Assembly (NCBI GenBank): GCA_947650285.1
Contig: CANTFL010001187.1
Span: forward strand, 62,001 to 126,000
Source: Hyaloperonospora brassicae
Lineage: Eukaryota > Oomycota > Peronosporomycetes > Peronosporales > Peronosporaceae
Length of the DNA: 64,000 bases
Direction of reading: 5' to 3'
Positions 54,045-64,000 of the stretch are shown here, piece by piece (within the stretch, counting starts at the first letter, position 1; the number at the start of each line of letters is the position of its first letter). The notes under the pieces are model-generated. The model saw only the letters and a program-made list of their open reading frames with translations, was not told the DNA's origin and did not search any database. Made by a program: the position numbers and the translations under genes.

Positions 54045-54389
54045 TGTTAGAACGTAGGCGCATTTGCGCAGTAGAAGTAGGAAGTAAAAGTATAATATAT
54101 TGAGTGTTAAGAACTATCTCCTTCAATATTACGATACGCATGACAAGAAACGGCAACTGCAACTTGACCATGTCAAGTCACACATGGTGTCCGTCTCTTC
54201 CTGTCCCAAGTGACACCCTGTCACATGACTTCCGTCTCTCACAGTCCCATCGGTCCACACGTCCCATTTGTCGATCATCTCGTCGTGGTCCCACATGTCA
54301 CGTCGCACGGTAATCAGCCAATCAGGTGACACCGTCCCATGGTATAGCACTTGAACCTTGAAACCTGTCAAACACGATAGTGTCTAACA
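54045..54389 (-). repeat. 3' LTR of element H
   Basis: TGTTAGAACG to GTGTCTAACA, 345 bases; same family as the solo LTR at 42024-42333. Confidence 0.93.
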
Positions 54390-54400
54390 CTCCTCCTCGG
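54390..54400 (-). other. Polypurine tract, element H
   Basis: CCGAGGAGGAG on the minus strand, next to the 3' LTR. Confidence 0.75.
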
Positions 54401-56040
54401 TGTTAGGCTGTTTGGCCTTCAACTTGAGCATGGACACTAACTCCTCCATCCTTAACGCCGGCAACGACTTCTTCAGTATGTCTACTAGCATGTCCTCAGA
54501 TCGCACAAATCTTGGCACCACAGTTTCTTTCTGTGCGTGATGGCATATAAATTTGTAACGTATGTCCACGTGCTTGGTGCTCAAGGTGCTCTTCTCTGAC
54601 TCGAGTTGCTTGGCGCCGCTTCGTTGTCAATCCACATCGGCATGGTCTCACGTACGCGTGGCTTCAACTCGCTCAGTAGTTCTTTCGTGCCCAGCAGCTC
54701 CTGACCAGCTTGCGACGCTGAGATAAACTCAGCCTCCATCGTGCTCAGCGATACACCCGATTGCTTCTTGCACAGCCACAGAACCCCAGCACCATCCACA
54801 GTTAGCACACACCCTGACATCGACTTACGGTCGACCTTGCTCGCAGCGAAATCCGCGCCGCTCCAGCACTCGACCCGCACATCCTCTGACACATGTCCAT
54901 CACCATCCAGGTGCAGCTTCAAATCCTTGGACATCTTCAGGTATCGCATGATGCGCTTCGCGGTCTTCCAATCCTTGAGTGAAGGCTTGTGAGTCTATCT
55001 TGTTGCCTTGTGCACAGCAAAACAAATGTCTGGGCGTGTGCATCTTGCAATACATAGCAAGCTTCCAATCAATGAATGAAAGGACTTCACACTGGGGTCC
55101 CTCTTCGCTCCTCTTGCTGGTAGGTACTCAGCGTCCTCTTCGTCATTCATGTTGCACTCGTCTCCGATAGGGGTGCGAACCCCATTGGATGACTCCATCT
55201 TGAAGTCATTCAACAACAAGTCGAGAGTCGGTTCTTGATCCAGAACATAGCCATTCGAGTCGTCGAAATCGATTCGTAGCCCGAGAAACTTGTTTACAAT
55301 TCCCGAACCCTTGATCGATAGTGAGGTCATGTCTTTAAAGAAGTCGTCCACAGCGCTCTGTTCGGTGCCCGTGACCAACAGATCGTCCACGTAGACACCG
55401 ACCATCGGTCATGTCGTGCCCTTGAACTTGAAGCATAAGCACATGTCCGTGGTATGTTGCTAATATTCGCTTTTTCGTAGCTTGGAGTCAAGTAATTTGC
55501 TTCACACCCCCAGCCTGTTTAAGTCCATGTTACGACATCTATAACAGCAACGCTGGGTCATTTGGGGTCATGCGTTCAAGTCCTTCATCTCTTTCTCCTT
55601 CACTGCCATTCCCTTCGGCACCTTCATGTAAATATCCAGGTGCTCCTCCTTTTCAGCCTTGACGTACGCATTGGGTACATCACCGTGGGCGCTGGTATCT
55701 TATAGCGTCTCGAAAGCACCAGGATCAGCTGTACCTTCCCCAATTCCATGACCGCTGCGTACGTGGGGGTATAGTCCGCTCCGAACACTTGTTCGTTTCC
55801 GCAAACGACCAAACGAGCCCTTTACCGCTCGATGTCCCCGTTCGCGTCGGTCTTTGTCTCGTCGACCCATTTGTTGTGTAGAACATGTGCATTTACTGGT
55901 GGTGCAACGATCTCCCAGACGTCATTTGCCTTGAGTGCGTCCTGTTCTTTGTTCATGGTCACGTGCCATTGGTTGCGATGCTTACTCTCCATGTCCTCAC
56001 CGTAGTGTTTCGGATCTTGCTCGATGAATGCATTCACCAC
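54401..56040 (-). pseudogene. pol: Copia reverse transcriptase and RNase H (element H)
   Basis: The RT start is at 56040-55822 (NQWHVTMNKEQDALKANDVW, HNKWVDETKTDANGDIER). It continues with VVCGNEQVFGADYTPTYAAV, then the catalytic MVGVYVDDLLVTG at about 55400, then SLIGSLLCIARCTRPDICFA. RNase H follows at 54949-54581 with CWSGADFAASKVDRKSMSGC, LSTMEAEFISASQAGQELL and MWIDNEAA. The last piece (54584 leftwards) has STKHVDIRYKFICHH, the usual Copia ending. The YVDD box is intact, but the frame changes several times, notably around 55410-55620. Confidence 0.88.
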
Positions 56041-56305
56041 GTCGCAACTGTCAACCTAGGTATCGGCTTCGGCTATTTTTGTTTGACTCAACATTGTCGA
56101 CCTTGTGTCATGGCTCTCTCTGGTCCATGTCTGCTTTCGACCTTTTCGAACCTTCTTCCCGCCCTTCACAACATCCCGACGATCTCGTGCACCCGTTTGA
56201 CGATCATGTACTGGACCTCCTGACGTCGTACCGGGTCAGGATAAGTCTTTCTTCCATCTTGGTCATCCTGTGGTGCTTAAACGCTTTGAACGTGTTGGGT
56301 CACCA

Positions 56306-57365
56306 CTACCACCTTATCCACCGGAATGTACTCTTTGTACCATTTTTTTCGCTTCCTCGCCCAATGATGATGCCCGCCTTCCCTCGATAACCGAGTGATT
56401 TGTTTGTCGGGTCGCTGTGCACAGTGCATGTCGACCCAAAAACTACGATGTCTGTCAGCATGGGGGCCTTGTTCGTCAGGATATCCATGGTCGATGCACC
56501 TCCAGAGTTGGAATTGGTATTGCTTCGGTTCAGTATGTACGAAGCGTACTCTGCATCGTCACCCCCAAAACGTGAGCGGCAGTTTTGATGCAAAGATCAT
56601 ACTCCGCACCATGTTCATGATGATGCGGTGCATCCATGCAGCCTTGCCGTTGCTCGCTTGGTTTCTCACCTCACTTACTTGGCGCGAGATGCCTTCCAAC
56701 GAGCAGAAAATGTCAAGCGTCTTATATTCGCCCCCTCCATCGGTGCGTAAGACATGAATCTTGCAATTAGACTCGCGCTCGAAGCTTTCCATGAACAACT
56801 TGAACTTCAAAGCGGCTGCATCTTTCGTTCTGGCCAAGAACACTCGACAATAACTTGATCGGTGGTCAATAAAATTGACCAAATATCGATTTCCCAAACG
56901 ATCTCGGGGGGCCATAGGACCCTTGAGATCCGAACAAATGACACCCCCGATCACGTGGATTGGTGAATTTATGCCCGTGTCTCTCTTCGACTGAACTCCC
57001 TTGGTATGCTTCCCTTTTGCACAGTCCAGACACTTTTGACGCATCGAATCTGTCAATCGTATACCCATTGTCGGGTCTTTGGTCATCTTGACAATCGTGT
57101 CGAAACAAAGATGTCCTAGGTGCCGATGAAAGTCCGTCAACGTACCACACTGAACGTCCGAGACGGGTTCATGTTCAGGTGGATTAATGACAGTCATCAT
57201 TGTATATCCTGGTAGCTTGAGATTACGATCGCTGCGATTCGTCACAGCGACAAACAAGACGTTGTTGCAACATTCCATATCCATGATGAGCGTTTCACCC
57301 ATACCAGATGACAACACACGCCTCCCTCCTCGATATTCAAGTACGAAACCTTTGGCCTCAAGCAA
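56306..57365 (-). pseudogene. pol: Copia integrase (element H)
   Basis: The pre-integrase zinc-binding region shows DFHRHLGHLCFDTI and CLDCAKGKHTKG. The core shows VICSDLKGPMAPRDRLGNRY (first Asp), VLRTDGGGEYKTLDI (second Asp) and ISRQVSEVRNQASNGKAAW. Where related elements have a Glu followed by NG, this copy reads ASNGKAAW, so the catalytic Glu seems lost. The frame shifts near 56570 and goes on with AEYASYILNRSNTNSN and IVVFGSTCTVH, the usual C-terminal part. Confidence 0.85.
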
Positions 57366-57368
57366 TCC

Positions 57369-58649
57369 TTACGAAATGATGTTACGCTCGAGGCCCTCAG
57401 CGTACTGAACATTGAGGAGTCTCACTGTGTTCACGACTCCAAGTGCAACAACTTGGATGTCCACGGTCCCTTGCAGGGTAATCCGCAGTACACTGCCATC
57501 TTTGGCGGCCGTCATGCACTCACTTCGAAATTCTATCGGGTAGGTGAGCAGACTCGGATTATTGACCAAGTGCCTGCTTGAACAGCTGTCGAGAATCCAT
57601 TGACCAGGCGAACGATTCGAACCATGGCCAACTGTGAAAACAGAGTTTGCACCCGAGGACTTCTTCCTCGATTTCGGGCACCGCGACCTAATATGTCCCA
57701 CTTTTACACATCTGAAGCAAGTCCGGGAATCGTTCCGTGGAGGCGATGATCTTGGTTTGGGCTTGTCCTTAAACTCCTTCTCAGGCTCGACAGCGTTCAC
57801 CACATCGCACCCAAAATTCTTCGCGTAAGTGTCTACCTCCGTCGATTGAGAGAATTGCGCCAACTCTTCTGCTTGCCGCTGGTAGTCAGTGCGATGGATG
57901 TCCAATGTGGACAACATCGTCGTTCGCATGTGTGGGTCAGCATAGTGAACGACGTTGTCCAGCACAAGACTATCTGCACCCCCACAGGCATCACTGACGG
58001 CCTTCAAGTATCGAAAATGGTCCGTAAAGTTTCGATGAGATGTCTTAGGTGCCGTGAACAATTTCATTCTCTGTGCCGGTGATATCTTCGTTGTGAAGGT
58101 CTGTAACAGTCTCTGCATTGCGTGCTCGGGGGTTTGGCTCTCAAACCACCATGTTTCCACCTGATGACGATAGTAGATCTGCGCCTTTCCAGCTAGCTGC
58201 TGTCCTAGAACATCGACCTTGATGTCCTCCGGCCACACAAATCCACATGCACGTTCTGCAAATCCGACTTGTCGAACAAATTCATTTTTCTACTCCATGA
58301 ATCCACAGCCAAGGCCGTGGTAGAGTTCCTTTCCATCGAAAGGTTGCAACGCGAGTTTTCGTTGCTGTGCGTCTGGCATGTCGATTCTCGGATACCCTAG
58401 GTGCATATATCCTTGGTTAGGGATTCTCATGCCATGATGGTGTCCCGCAGGTAAATCCGCCCTGTATGCACCAGAATCGGGTGCCTGACCCATGTTGACT
58501 GCCAGACCTGCATATCCTGCTGAGGTTATCTCAACATCTGCCTGTTGTTGTCGATGAACACCGAAATAGGTAGCTAGCGACACATTCGAAGGTACCTTAG
58601 GACGGGTGTGCTCCAGAGTCCGGAGCTTTAACCCTGCGCCGACCTCCAT
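57369..58649 (-). pseudogene. gag: Copia gag and protease, one nonsense codon (element H)
   Basis: Gag begins MEVGAGLKLRTLEHTRP at 58649. It continues through LQPFDGKELYHGLGCGFME to a TAG at 58290-58292 (probably from a Trp codon), then in the same frame KNEFVRQVGFAERA, LGQQLAGKAQIYYRHQVETW and the knuckle CFRCVKVGHIRSRC. Protease follows with GQWILDSCSSRHLVNN; the D-S-G motif has Cys in place of Gly, which should impair it. The frame closes at 57369, just before integrase. Confidence 0.88.
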
Positions 58650-58901
58650 CTAAATACTGGCGACACTCGAGTCGGGTGAGTTCTCCTAATGCTTGTTGGC
58701 TTGCTATCTCTGGAAAACCTCCATCCGATTCATTCTTTCCGAGAGGTCCGCAAGCATTACCAACGTTTGGTTTATCGCCGCCTATGACGCTGCCGACTTT
58801 TCTTCAAAATCGTCGTCACCGGTCTTGCCTTGATCGTCGACAACCACGACGTGTGCAGCTCGTTTAGCCGGACCATCGTCACGTTAAATGGGCTCATAGC
58901 C

Positions 58902-59246
58902 TATTAGAACGTAGGCGCATTTGCGCAGTAGAAGTAGGAAGTAAAAGTATTATATATTGAGTGTTAAGAACTATCTCCTTCAACACTACGATACGCATGA
59001 CGAGAAACGGCAACTGCAACTTGACCATGTCAAGTCACACATGGTGTCCGTCTCTTCCTGTCCCAAGTGACACCCTGTCACATGACTTCCGTCTCTCACA
59101 GTCCCATCGATCCACACGTCCCATTTGTCGATCATCTCGTCGTGGTCCCACATGTCACGTCGCACGGTAATCAGCCAATCAGGTGACACCGTCCCATGGT
59201 ATAGCACTTGAACCTGAAAACTTGTCAAACACGATATTTTCTAACA
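58902..59246 (-). repeat. 5' LTR of element H
   Basis: 345 bases, aligned end to end with 54045-54389. The left tip reads TATTAG where the other has TGTTAG. On its right CTCCTCCTCGATG resembles the internal tract seen right of the 3' LTR. Confidence 0.92.
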
Positions 59247-60116
59247 CTCCTCCTCGATGTCACGCTTCGTACGCACAGAGACGCTGGAGCAGGCAGTGAC
59301 TTCATGCTTTGAGAGAGCAACAGACAGTCTATTGAACATTATAATGGTGTGCAAGACGTACGGGATGTCCTAAACCAGGATCGTAACGGAGATAACACCG
59401 TCCCACGCACTTTGGTCATACGGTCACAAAAGTGTGGGCCACTTAAGTCCATCGTGGACTAAAGTGGGGTCCTAAGTGCGCAGATGCACTTGAAATTATC
59501 ACTTGAGTGGTAAAGCCAAGGCGGACTTACTTAAGTGTGTGTGGTACACACAAGTGTAACCACACTGATATTGTGCTTGGTGTGAATACACAAGACATAT
59601 CAGTCTGACGTCATTGATCGACGTCATCCCCCATCTTTACAAGATCGCCACGTCGGAACAGCGTTTAACAGGAGCACGCGTCCAATCAATGTGTTCTAGA
59701 CAATAGTCAATTAGATTTATATCAAAACATATTAAATATAAATCAGTCTTACATTTACGTTTTATCGTGTAAGTGTGCGCAGGAAGTAAATAGCACTCGC
59801 GCGGCACTTAGCTTAGAAGTAGTTACTGCGAGGTCCCTCTTTAAGGAAGACTGCACAGGAACCCTCGCGACACTCAAGAGAAGTCGGGTCAAACCATTTC
59901 CTCGTTGTGCGCAGAAGGTGTAGGCTGAGGCAGTGCAAGCCGCATGAAAAGCGCCCGCCTACAAGAATAGCAGCGCCGATGTCGAATGATCCATTGGCTG
60001 CACGAGACTCACCGTTGTGTGCGATGATCTAGAGGGTGCGAGGGTGAATAGCCGCATGCATTGCATGGAACGAGTCTCTTCCACCTTTAAGCGTGTGTGG
60101 CTTTCTGCACTCCCGC
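59247..60116. other. Unassigned, hairpin-rich segment
   Basis: No coding region. The stretch 59430-59760 has dense short palindromes like those of the Gypsy family (GTCCATCGTGGAC, GTGTGTGGTACACAC, GACGTCATTGATCGACGTC) and a TGTAACCACAC word, so it may be a diverged LTR of a related element. Boundaries are not clear. Confidence 0.4.
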
Positions 60117-60342
60117 GTCGCTAATGCTTATAATCGCTAAGCACTTGAGTTCGAACTCTTGGATACATCCCTCCAGAGTTACGGCCATGCCTTCATGAAC
60201 TACCTGATTGTGCTGAACCTAGAGGGTCGTGGTGCATACCGGACACCCACCACACACATTTCTATTGCCGTACCTAAGCCTCCATAGTATCCCGCACACA
60301 CGTGCTCTGCATCTGCCGTAAAACAAGCGGTGATAATGGCGG

Positions 60343-60782
60343 TGTAACTGGGCACGCCTTGTGTCAATTCAATACAATGTTGTGTTCAACCGGCGTCATG
60401 TACACGTAGGGTGAGTAAGCGAAGTAGGTAGAACTCGAAAGCTTTGTATAAGGAAAAAAGTAGAAATGTATTATATATAGCTATGAATCTTGATATCCCA
60501 TCTTTGTCTTGAGCTAACTATATTAAACTACAACCTCCTATATGGGTTTCTTGCTCACCACCCGTTGCGCGCGTCCAGCATCGATTGGTGGTTAATCTGG
60601 TTGATGTACCGTGAACATCAACCATCAGGTGGAGCAACCCATAAAAGAAATATTACCCTAGGGGGTAATGTTCCTTCAACCTTACTCCTTACGAATAATG
60701 TCAATTGAACATTATCTAAGGAGATATTGTTATAATTGATACAAAGATATCAATTTTTATGTGACTGGCTCACATCGTTAAA
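60343..60782 (-). repeat. 3' LTR of element F2
   Basis: 440 bases, TGTAACTGGGCACGCC to about CACATCGTTAAA; copy of 9538-9982. Confidence 0.8.
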
Positions 60783-61131
60783 TCAACCACCTCCATAAAT
60801 ATTAGTCACTAGAGTGAGTAATTGATTGAATGGTAGCAGATCGACCACCGTTGCGTCGCTTTGTGGGAAAAGAAACACTTGCTGATTCTGCCCAACGCAT
60901 TTAACGTTTCAGCGCATTCCAACTTCGTCCAAACTCTGCGCGAACAAGGCTGCCAGTGAAGCGGCTGCACGGATGCGTGCAGCCGGAAAACAAGCTGTCC
61001 AAGACTCAGCAGCAGGCATTAAGTCACCTGCTGCTGCCAGTAAGCAGTCTGCAACTATTGTAATTGCAGGAGCACGTGGTCATCCACGTGCTTCTTCTTC
61101 ACCCGCAGTTTCGGCTGCGTGAGGTAGTTTT

Positions 61132-62697
61132 ATGGCCCAAGACCCCGAGACAGAGGTATTCTTTTTGGGCGATTCGGAGCCTCTCCATTCGACTAGAAGC
61201 TGTGCGCAGCGCTTGACCGTAAGGTTGCTGAATCGACGACTGCTGCGCCTCGCGTTAGTCTCGATAAAGACTTGCGCCATGAGATGTTCGGTTCATCCGA
61301 CGAGTCTGGAGACTCGTCACCGGGATCGAACTGTTTGCGCTCGTATTCGTACGAGGCGAGTGCGAAACATGAGGACGTAAATCCTCATGCGAATATCGAT
61401 GACCACTCGCGGAGCAATCGTAGCCATAGCGGCAGCAACACTAGCTGTGCGGCGATCGTGGTGCTAGCTTTCATATTGGCACCACGTATAAGGATCAGGA
61501 TCGCAACTAATTGCGATCTGCTCCTGAGAACAAGCTATGGATGCCTACCTTAAGCGAGTTGAAAAAGTGGTATGATTATACCACTGGGAGTTGTCGAATC
61601 TCACTCAATTACTCGCCAAGGATACATGGACTTCATCCCAGTGCGAAATTTTATCATACTAAGCATGATTTTGACATCGATGTCTTGTTCATACATCGAT
61701 GGTACCACGGTAAATACACGCGAGACGATTTCTCGTTGGCTCAGGCGTGGAATTCATTCATCGGAAACATTGAAAATGTTGGCCGTGCATCATGGCTGGA
61801 CAAATTTACTGCAGCTCACAATAAGTTTTATCATAATTCAAACCGGTGCTTGGTTTAAATTGCACCGGTTGTCTCGATAGGAGGTTTACCTTGCCACTCG
61901 TGGAGAGAGAATTTTTAAGTTGTATTAACGGCTATGTTCGCGCCCTAGGGAGGCCTTCCTTCCTTAATAACCCTACTGGAGGGCGCGTATTTCTTCCGAG
62001 ATGTACGAATGGATTGATACTATACAATCCTATTACTAACGCGCCGGGCGTTCATTCGACGAAGGTCCTCCACCAAAGGGTGGTTCACATCGTATTGATC
62101 GACGAGACCGACCACATACATCATCAGCTGGGAGCGGGGCTCCCAGATATTTTACGGGGGGATACCCCCGCCACTGGACGAGTTAACTTGTCGTTGATCC
62201 TGAATCGTCACGGTGGTTCAAGATACGCCCCACAAGGAAGCGTTGACCACCGTGTGAGTCCACCAAAGGATGTGAAGGAAGGAAACCCTCCTAGAAGCCG
62301 TTCGGCTCACCATCTTGACAAATACTAGTTGGATCGCGCAATCGTTGAATTGCGCGATGATTTGGAGCACGAGCGGGACAGGCTTTACGCTCTGACCGAC
62401 ACTGTGCGGCAGAACCGCAAGGATCGGGAGACTGATTGGCGAAGGATCGTGCCAATTACGCCCTTGCACAACTTTAAGTTGAGCGTGATGTTCGCACCCT
62501 AGTGGAAGATCTGGGGACAGCTCGCAGAGAGATATCTGAATTGCGTAGAGAGGTATTTTTCAGGACGCGTCCAGATTGGTCGTCTGGAGTGCGAGCGCAA
62601 GAACCTAATGGACGTTCTTGAACTTGGGGGGTATCTTCATCGTCGGATGAGGGCTTGTACTGACAGTACGGACGGAGCCTCCCCACGTAAAATGTAG
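61132..62697 (+). pseudogene. Antisense-frame protein remnant (aORF) of element F2
   Basis: Copy of 10332-11897 with the same ATG (MAQDPETEVFFLGDSEP) and the same interruptions. Small differences from F1 (for example SDESGDSSPG for SDDSGDSSPG) bring one place slightly nearer to the acidic motif of element C. It is not functional. Confidence 0.65.
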
Positions 62698-63145
62698 TAT
62701 GCGTGCGCATCCTACGTGGCAGCTCGATCGTTTATGCGTTGCCTTGTCGGCGCAGCACACTTAAGGGACCGCTATACTTGGGCAGTAGTTTGCTGCTGCC
62801 CACGTTAGTTACTAAATATCCAGGTAAATTTAGGTAGATAGTTGAACTAATTCGCCTTCAATAAATAAATAAAAACATTTTCTCTTTCATTCTTGTCAGC
62901 GTTCCGTTTGTGCTGGTTCACCGCGTGAGCGATGGAATCCTGCATAAAACGGATTACTGCTTTACGAGTCAGGAGAAATCTTTCTGGTGATTCGGCATCT
63001 TTGTGATCAATAAGTCTTGTGCGAAGTGCAGAAATTGTACTTTCCTCTTTCTGTTAATCAGCGAGGGTGTCATCATCCTCGCCGGAGTACTCGTTGTCGA
63101 TGCTTAAAATAACATCATCGTCGTCATCATCTGATTAAATAATAG

Positions 63146-64000
63146 CTAAGACACTAGTATTGAGGTAATCTTCTTCGTCGATGTCGACCCGATCGATATC
63201 GGCATCATACGTGACGACGTTAGCATCGACACGTGATGAGCAAGAGCCAGAATGGTTTGTGCTCTAGCGCGTCCCTCCCCCTTCAACCAAAAGTCACACA
63301 CTAACAGGAAGGGCAGACGTGGGTGACGTAATCCATTTACGAAGAACGGTGTGTGCCGAGCTAAAGCATGCACAAGATTTTGGATGGCGAATTCCACCAG
63401 ATTTAGGAATTCGCTCGAACTCGAGAACTTGTGGACGCATCCTTGGAGTATCTCTTCGAGAACGCGGTTGGCACTTTTTGTCTGATCATCTGTTTAAAGG
63501 TGGTCAGATGTTGACATCTTCAACCGCGTTCCAAGGGATCGGAACACGGACTGCCAAAACTCTGCCGTGAACCAAGGGTCACGGTCGGATGCTAATCCAC
63601 GAATCAAACTCATGAAGTCGAAACACTGTGTCGATAAAGACACTCGCCCATCCTTGAGCGTTGATCAACTCTGGAACTATAGCAAGATGAACCATCTTGC
63701 TGAAACGGTCAGCAAATACAAGAATACTATTATTCTTGTGAGCGTGGTCGGGGAACCCGAAGACGAAGTCCATACAAAACGGACTACCAGCACTCTTTCG
63801 GGACAGGAAGAGGCTGTAATGGTGCACGTGAATATGGAATAGGATTCACCCGTCGACAAACCTCGCAAGCACGAACGTACCTGCGCACAAAATGATACTG
63901 GCGGGTCAGGTAAAATTCACGACTATCCGTAGGATAAGTATTTGCTGTCTCATTTGCATAGTTATGCGATCCCACCCGTCAGGAGATATCATCTTAGGAA
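63146..64000 (-). pseudogene. pol: Integrase remnant (element F2, cut by window edge)
   Basis: Pieces read ARHTPFFVNGLRHPRLP, NNSILVFADRFSKMVHLA, FIDTVFRLHEF, and at the right edge YVRACEVCRRVNPIP from the zinc finger. The frame changes between them, as in F1. Confidence 0.82.

Larger units (their letters stand above)
54045..59246 (-). mobile_element. Element H: Ty1/Copia retrotransposon
   Basis: The order on the minus strand is LTR (58902-59246), gag with zinc knuckle, protease, integrase, RT, RNase H, LTR (54045-54389). Integrase before RT is diagnostic of Ty1/Copia. Both LTRs are 345 bases and nearly identical. The sequence right of each LTR begins CTCCTCCTCG, so the right LTR is also followed by what looks like the polypurine tract of another copy. 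No target duplication is therefore visible, and a tandem or recombined arrangement is likely. Several nonsense codons and frameshifts are present. Confidence 0.92.
60117..64000 (-). mobile_element. Element F2: second copy of the F1 block
   Basis: Aligns with 9312 to about 13200 with few differences, including 226 bases outside the LTR (60117-60342). A five-base gap near 60420 and scattered substitutions separate the copies. It runs off the right edge inside the integrase zinc finger. Compared with F1 the last 70 bases diverge. Confidence 0.88.

Overview
The window looks like an accessory, transposon-dominated stretch of an oomycete genome (Phytophthora or downy-mildew type). Three things suggest this: a secreted RxLR-EER effector candidate with an oomycete-type Inr promoter (43891-44386), Ty3/Gypsy elements of two kinds including one with two RNase H domains, and an unnamed gene fragment with introns of about 50 bases. 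Almost everything else is retroelement in several nested or rearranged layers. I recognise no ordinary housekeeping gene and no RNA gene.

Layout, left to right. 1-2746: element A, minus strand, a Ty3/Gypsy element running off the left edge. 2747-3912: unassigned, with a tandem repeat. 3913-9311: element B, same family, plus strand, head to head with A and cut off inside integrase. 9312-14810: element F1, an older minus-strand relative. 15071-36690: element G, a degenerate minus-strand Ty3/Gypsy with a second RNase H, split by element C (25211-33198), which has near-identical LTRs and a CATAC target-site duplication. 36691-37534: an inverted G-type LTR. 37640-38990: a MULE transposase relic. 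39645-39990: an LTR remnant. 40010-40812: an unrecognised intron-bearing gene fragment. 41503-42840: a candidate terminal-inverted-repeat element holding microsatellites and a solo Copia LTR. 43891-44325: the RxLR candidate. 45568-53291: element E, a chimera related to C. 54045-59246: Copia element H. 60117-64000: F2, a second copy of the F1 block including 226 bases of its flank.

The A/B/C/E/F family encodes Gag with a CCHC knuckle, protease, reverse transcriptase, RNase H, integrase with a GPY/F-like module, and a C-terminal chromodomain. It also carries a long open frame on the opposite strand between integrase and the 3' LTR. The predicted protein has an acidic N-terminal part, a central Trp/Arg-rich region with clustered cysteines, and a C-terminal coiled coil. 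It is recognisable in F1/F2 although the DNA there has diverged strongly. Element G, a different lineage, has a coiled-coil frame in the same antisense position.

The most unusual signal is structural. The whole A/B/C/E/F family, LTRs and all coding domains alike, is tiled with short perfect inverted repeats (arms of 6-11 bp, small loops), roughly one every 30 bases. Elements G and H and the host-like segments do not show this. I know of no description of such an element. Most copies are broken by nonsense codons and frameshifts, some of them shared between copies.
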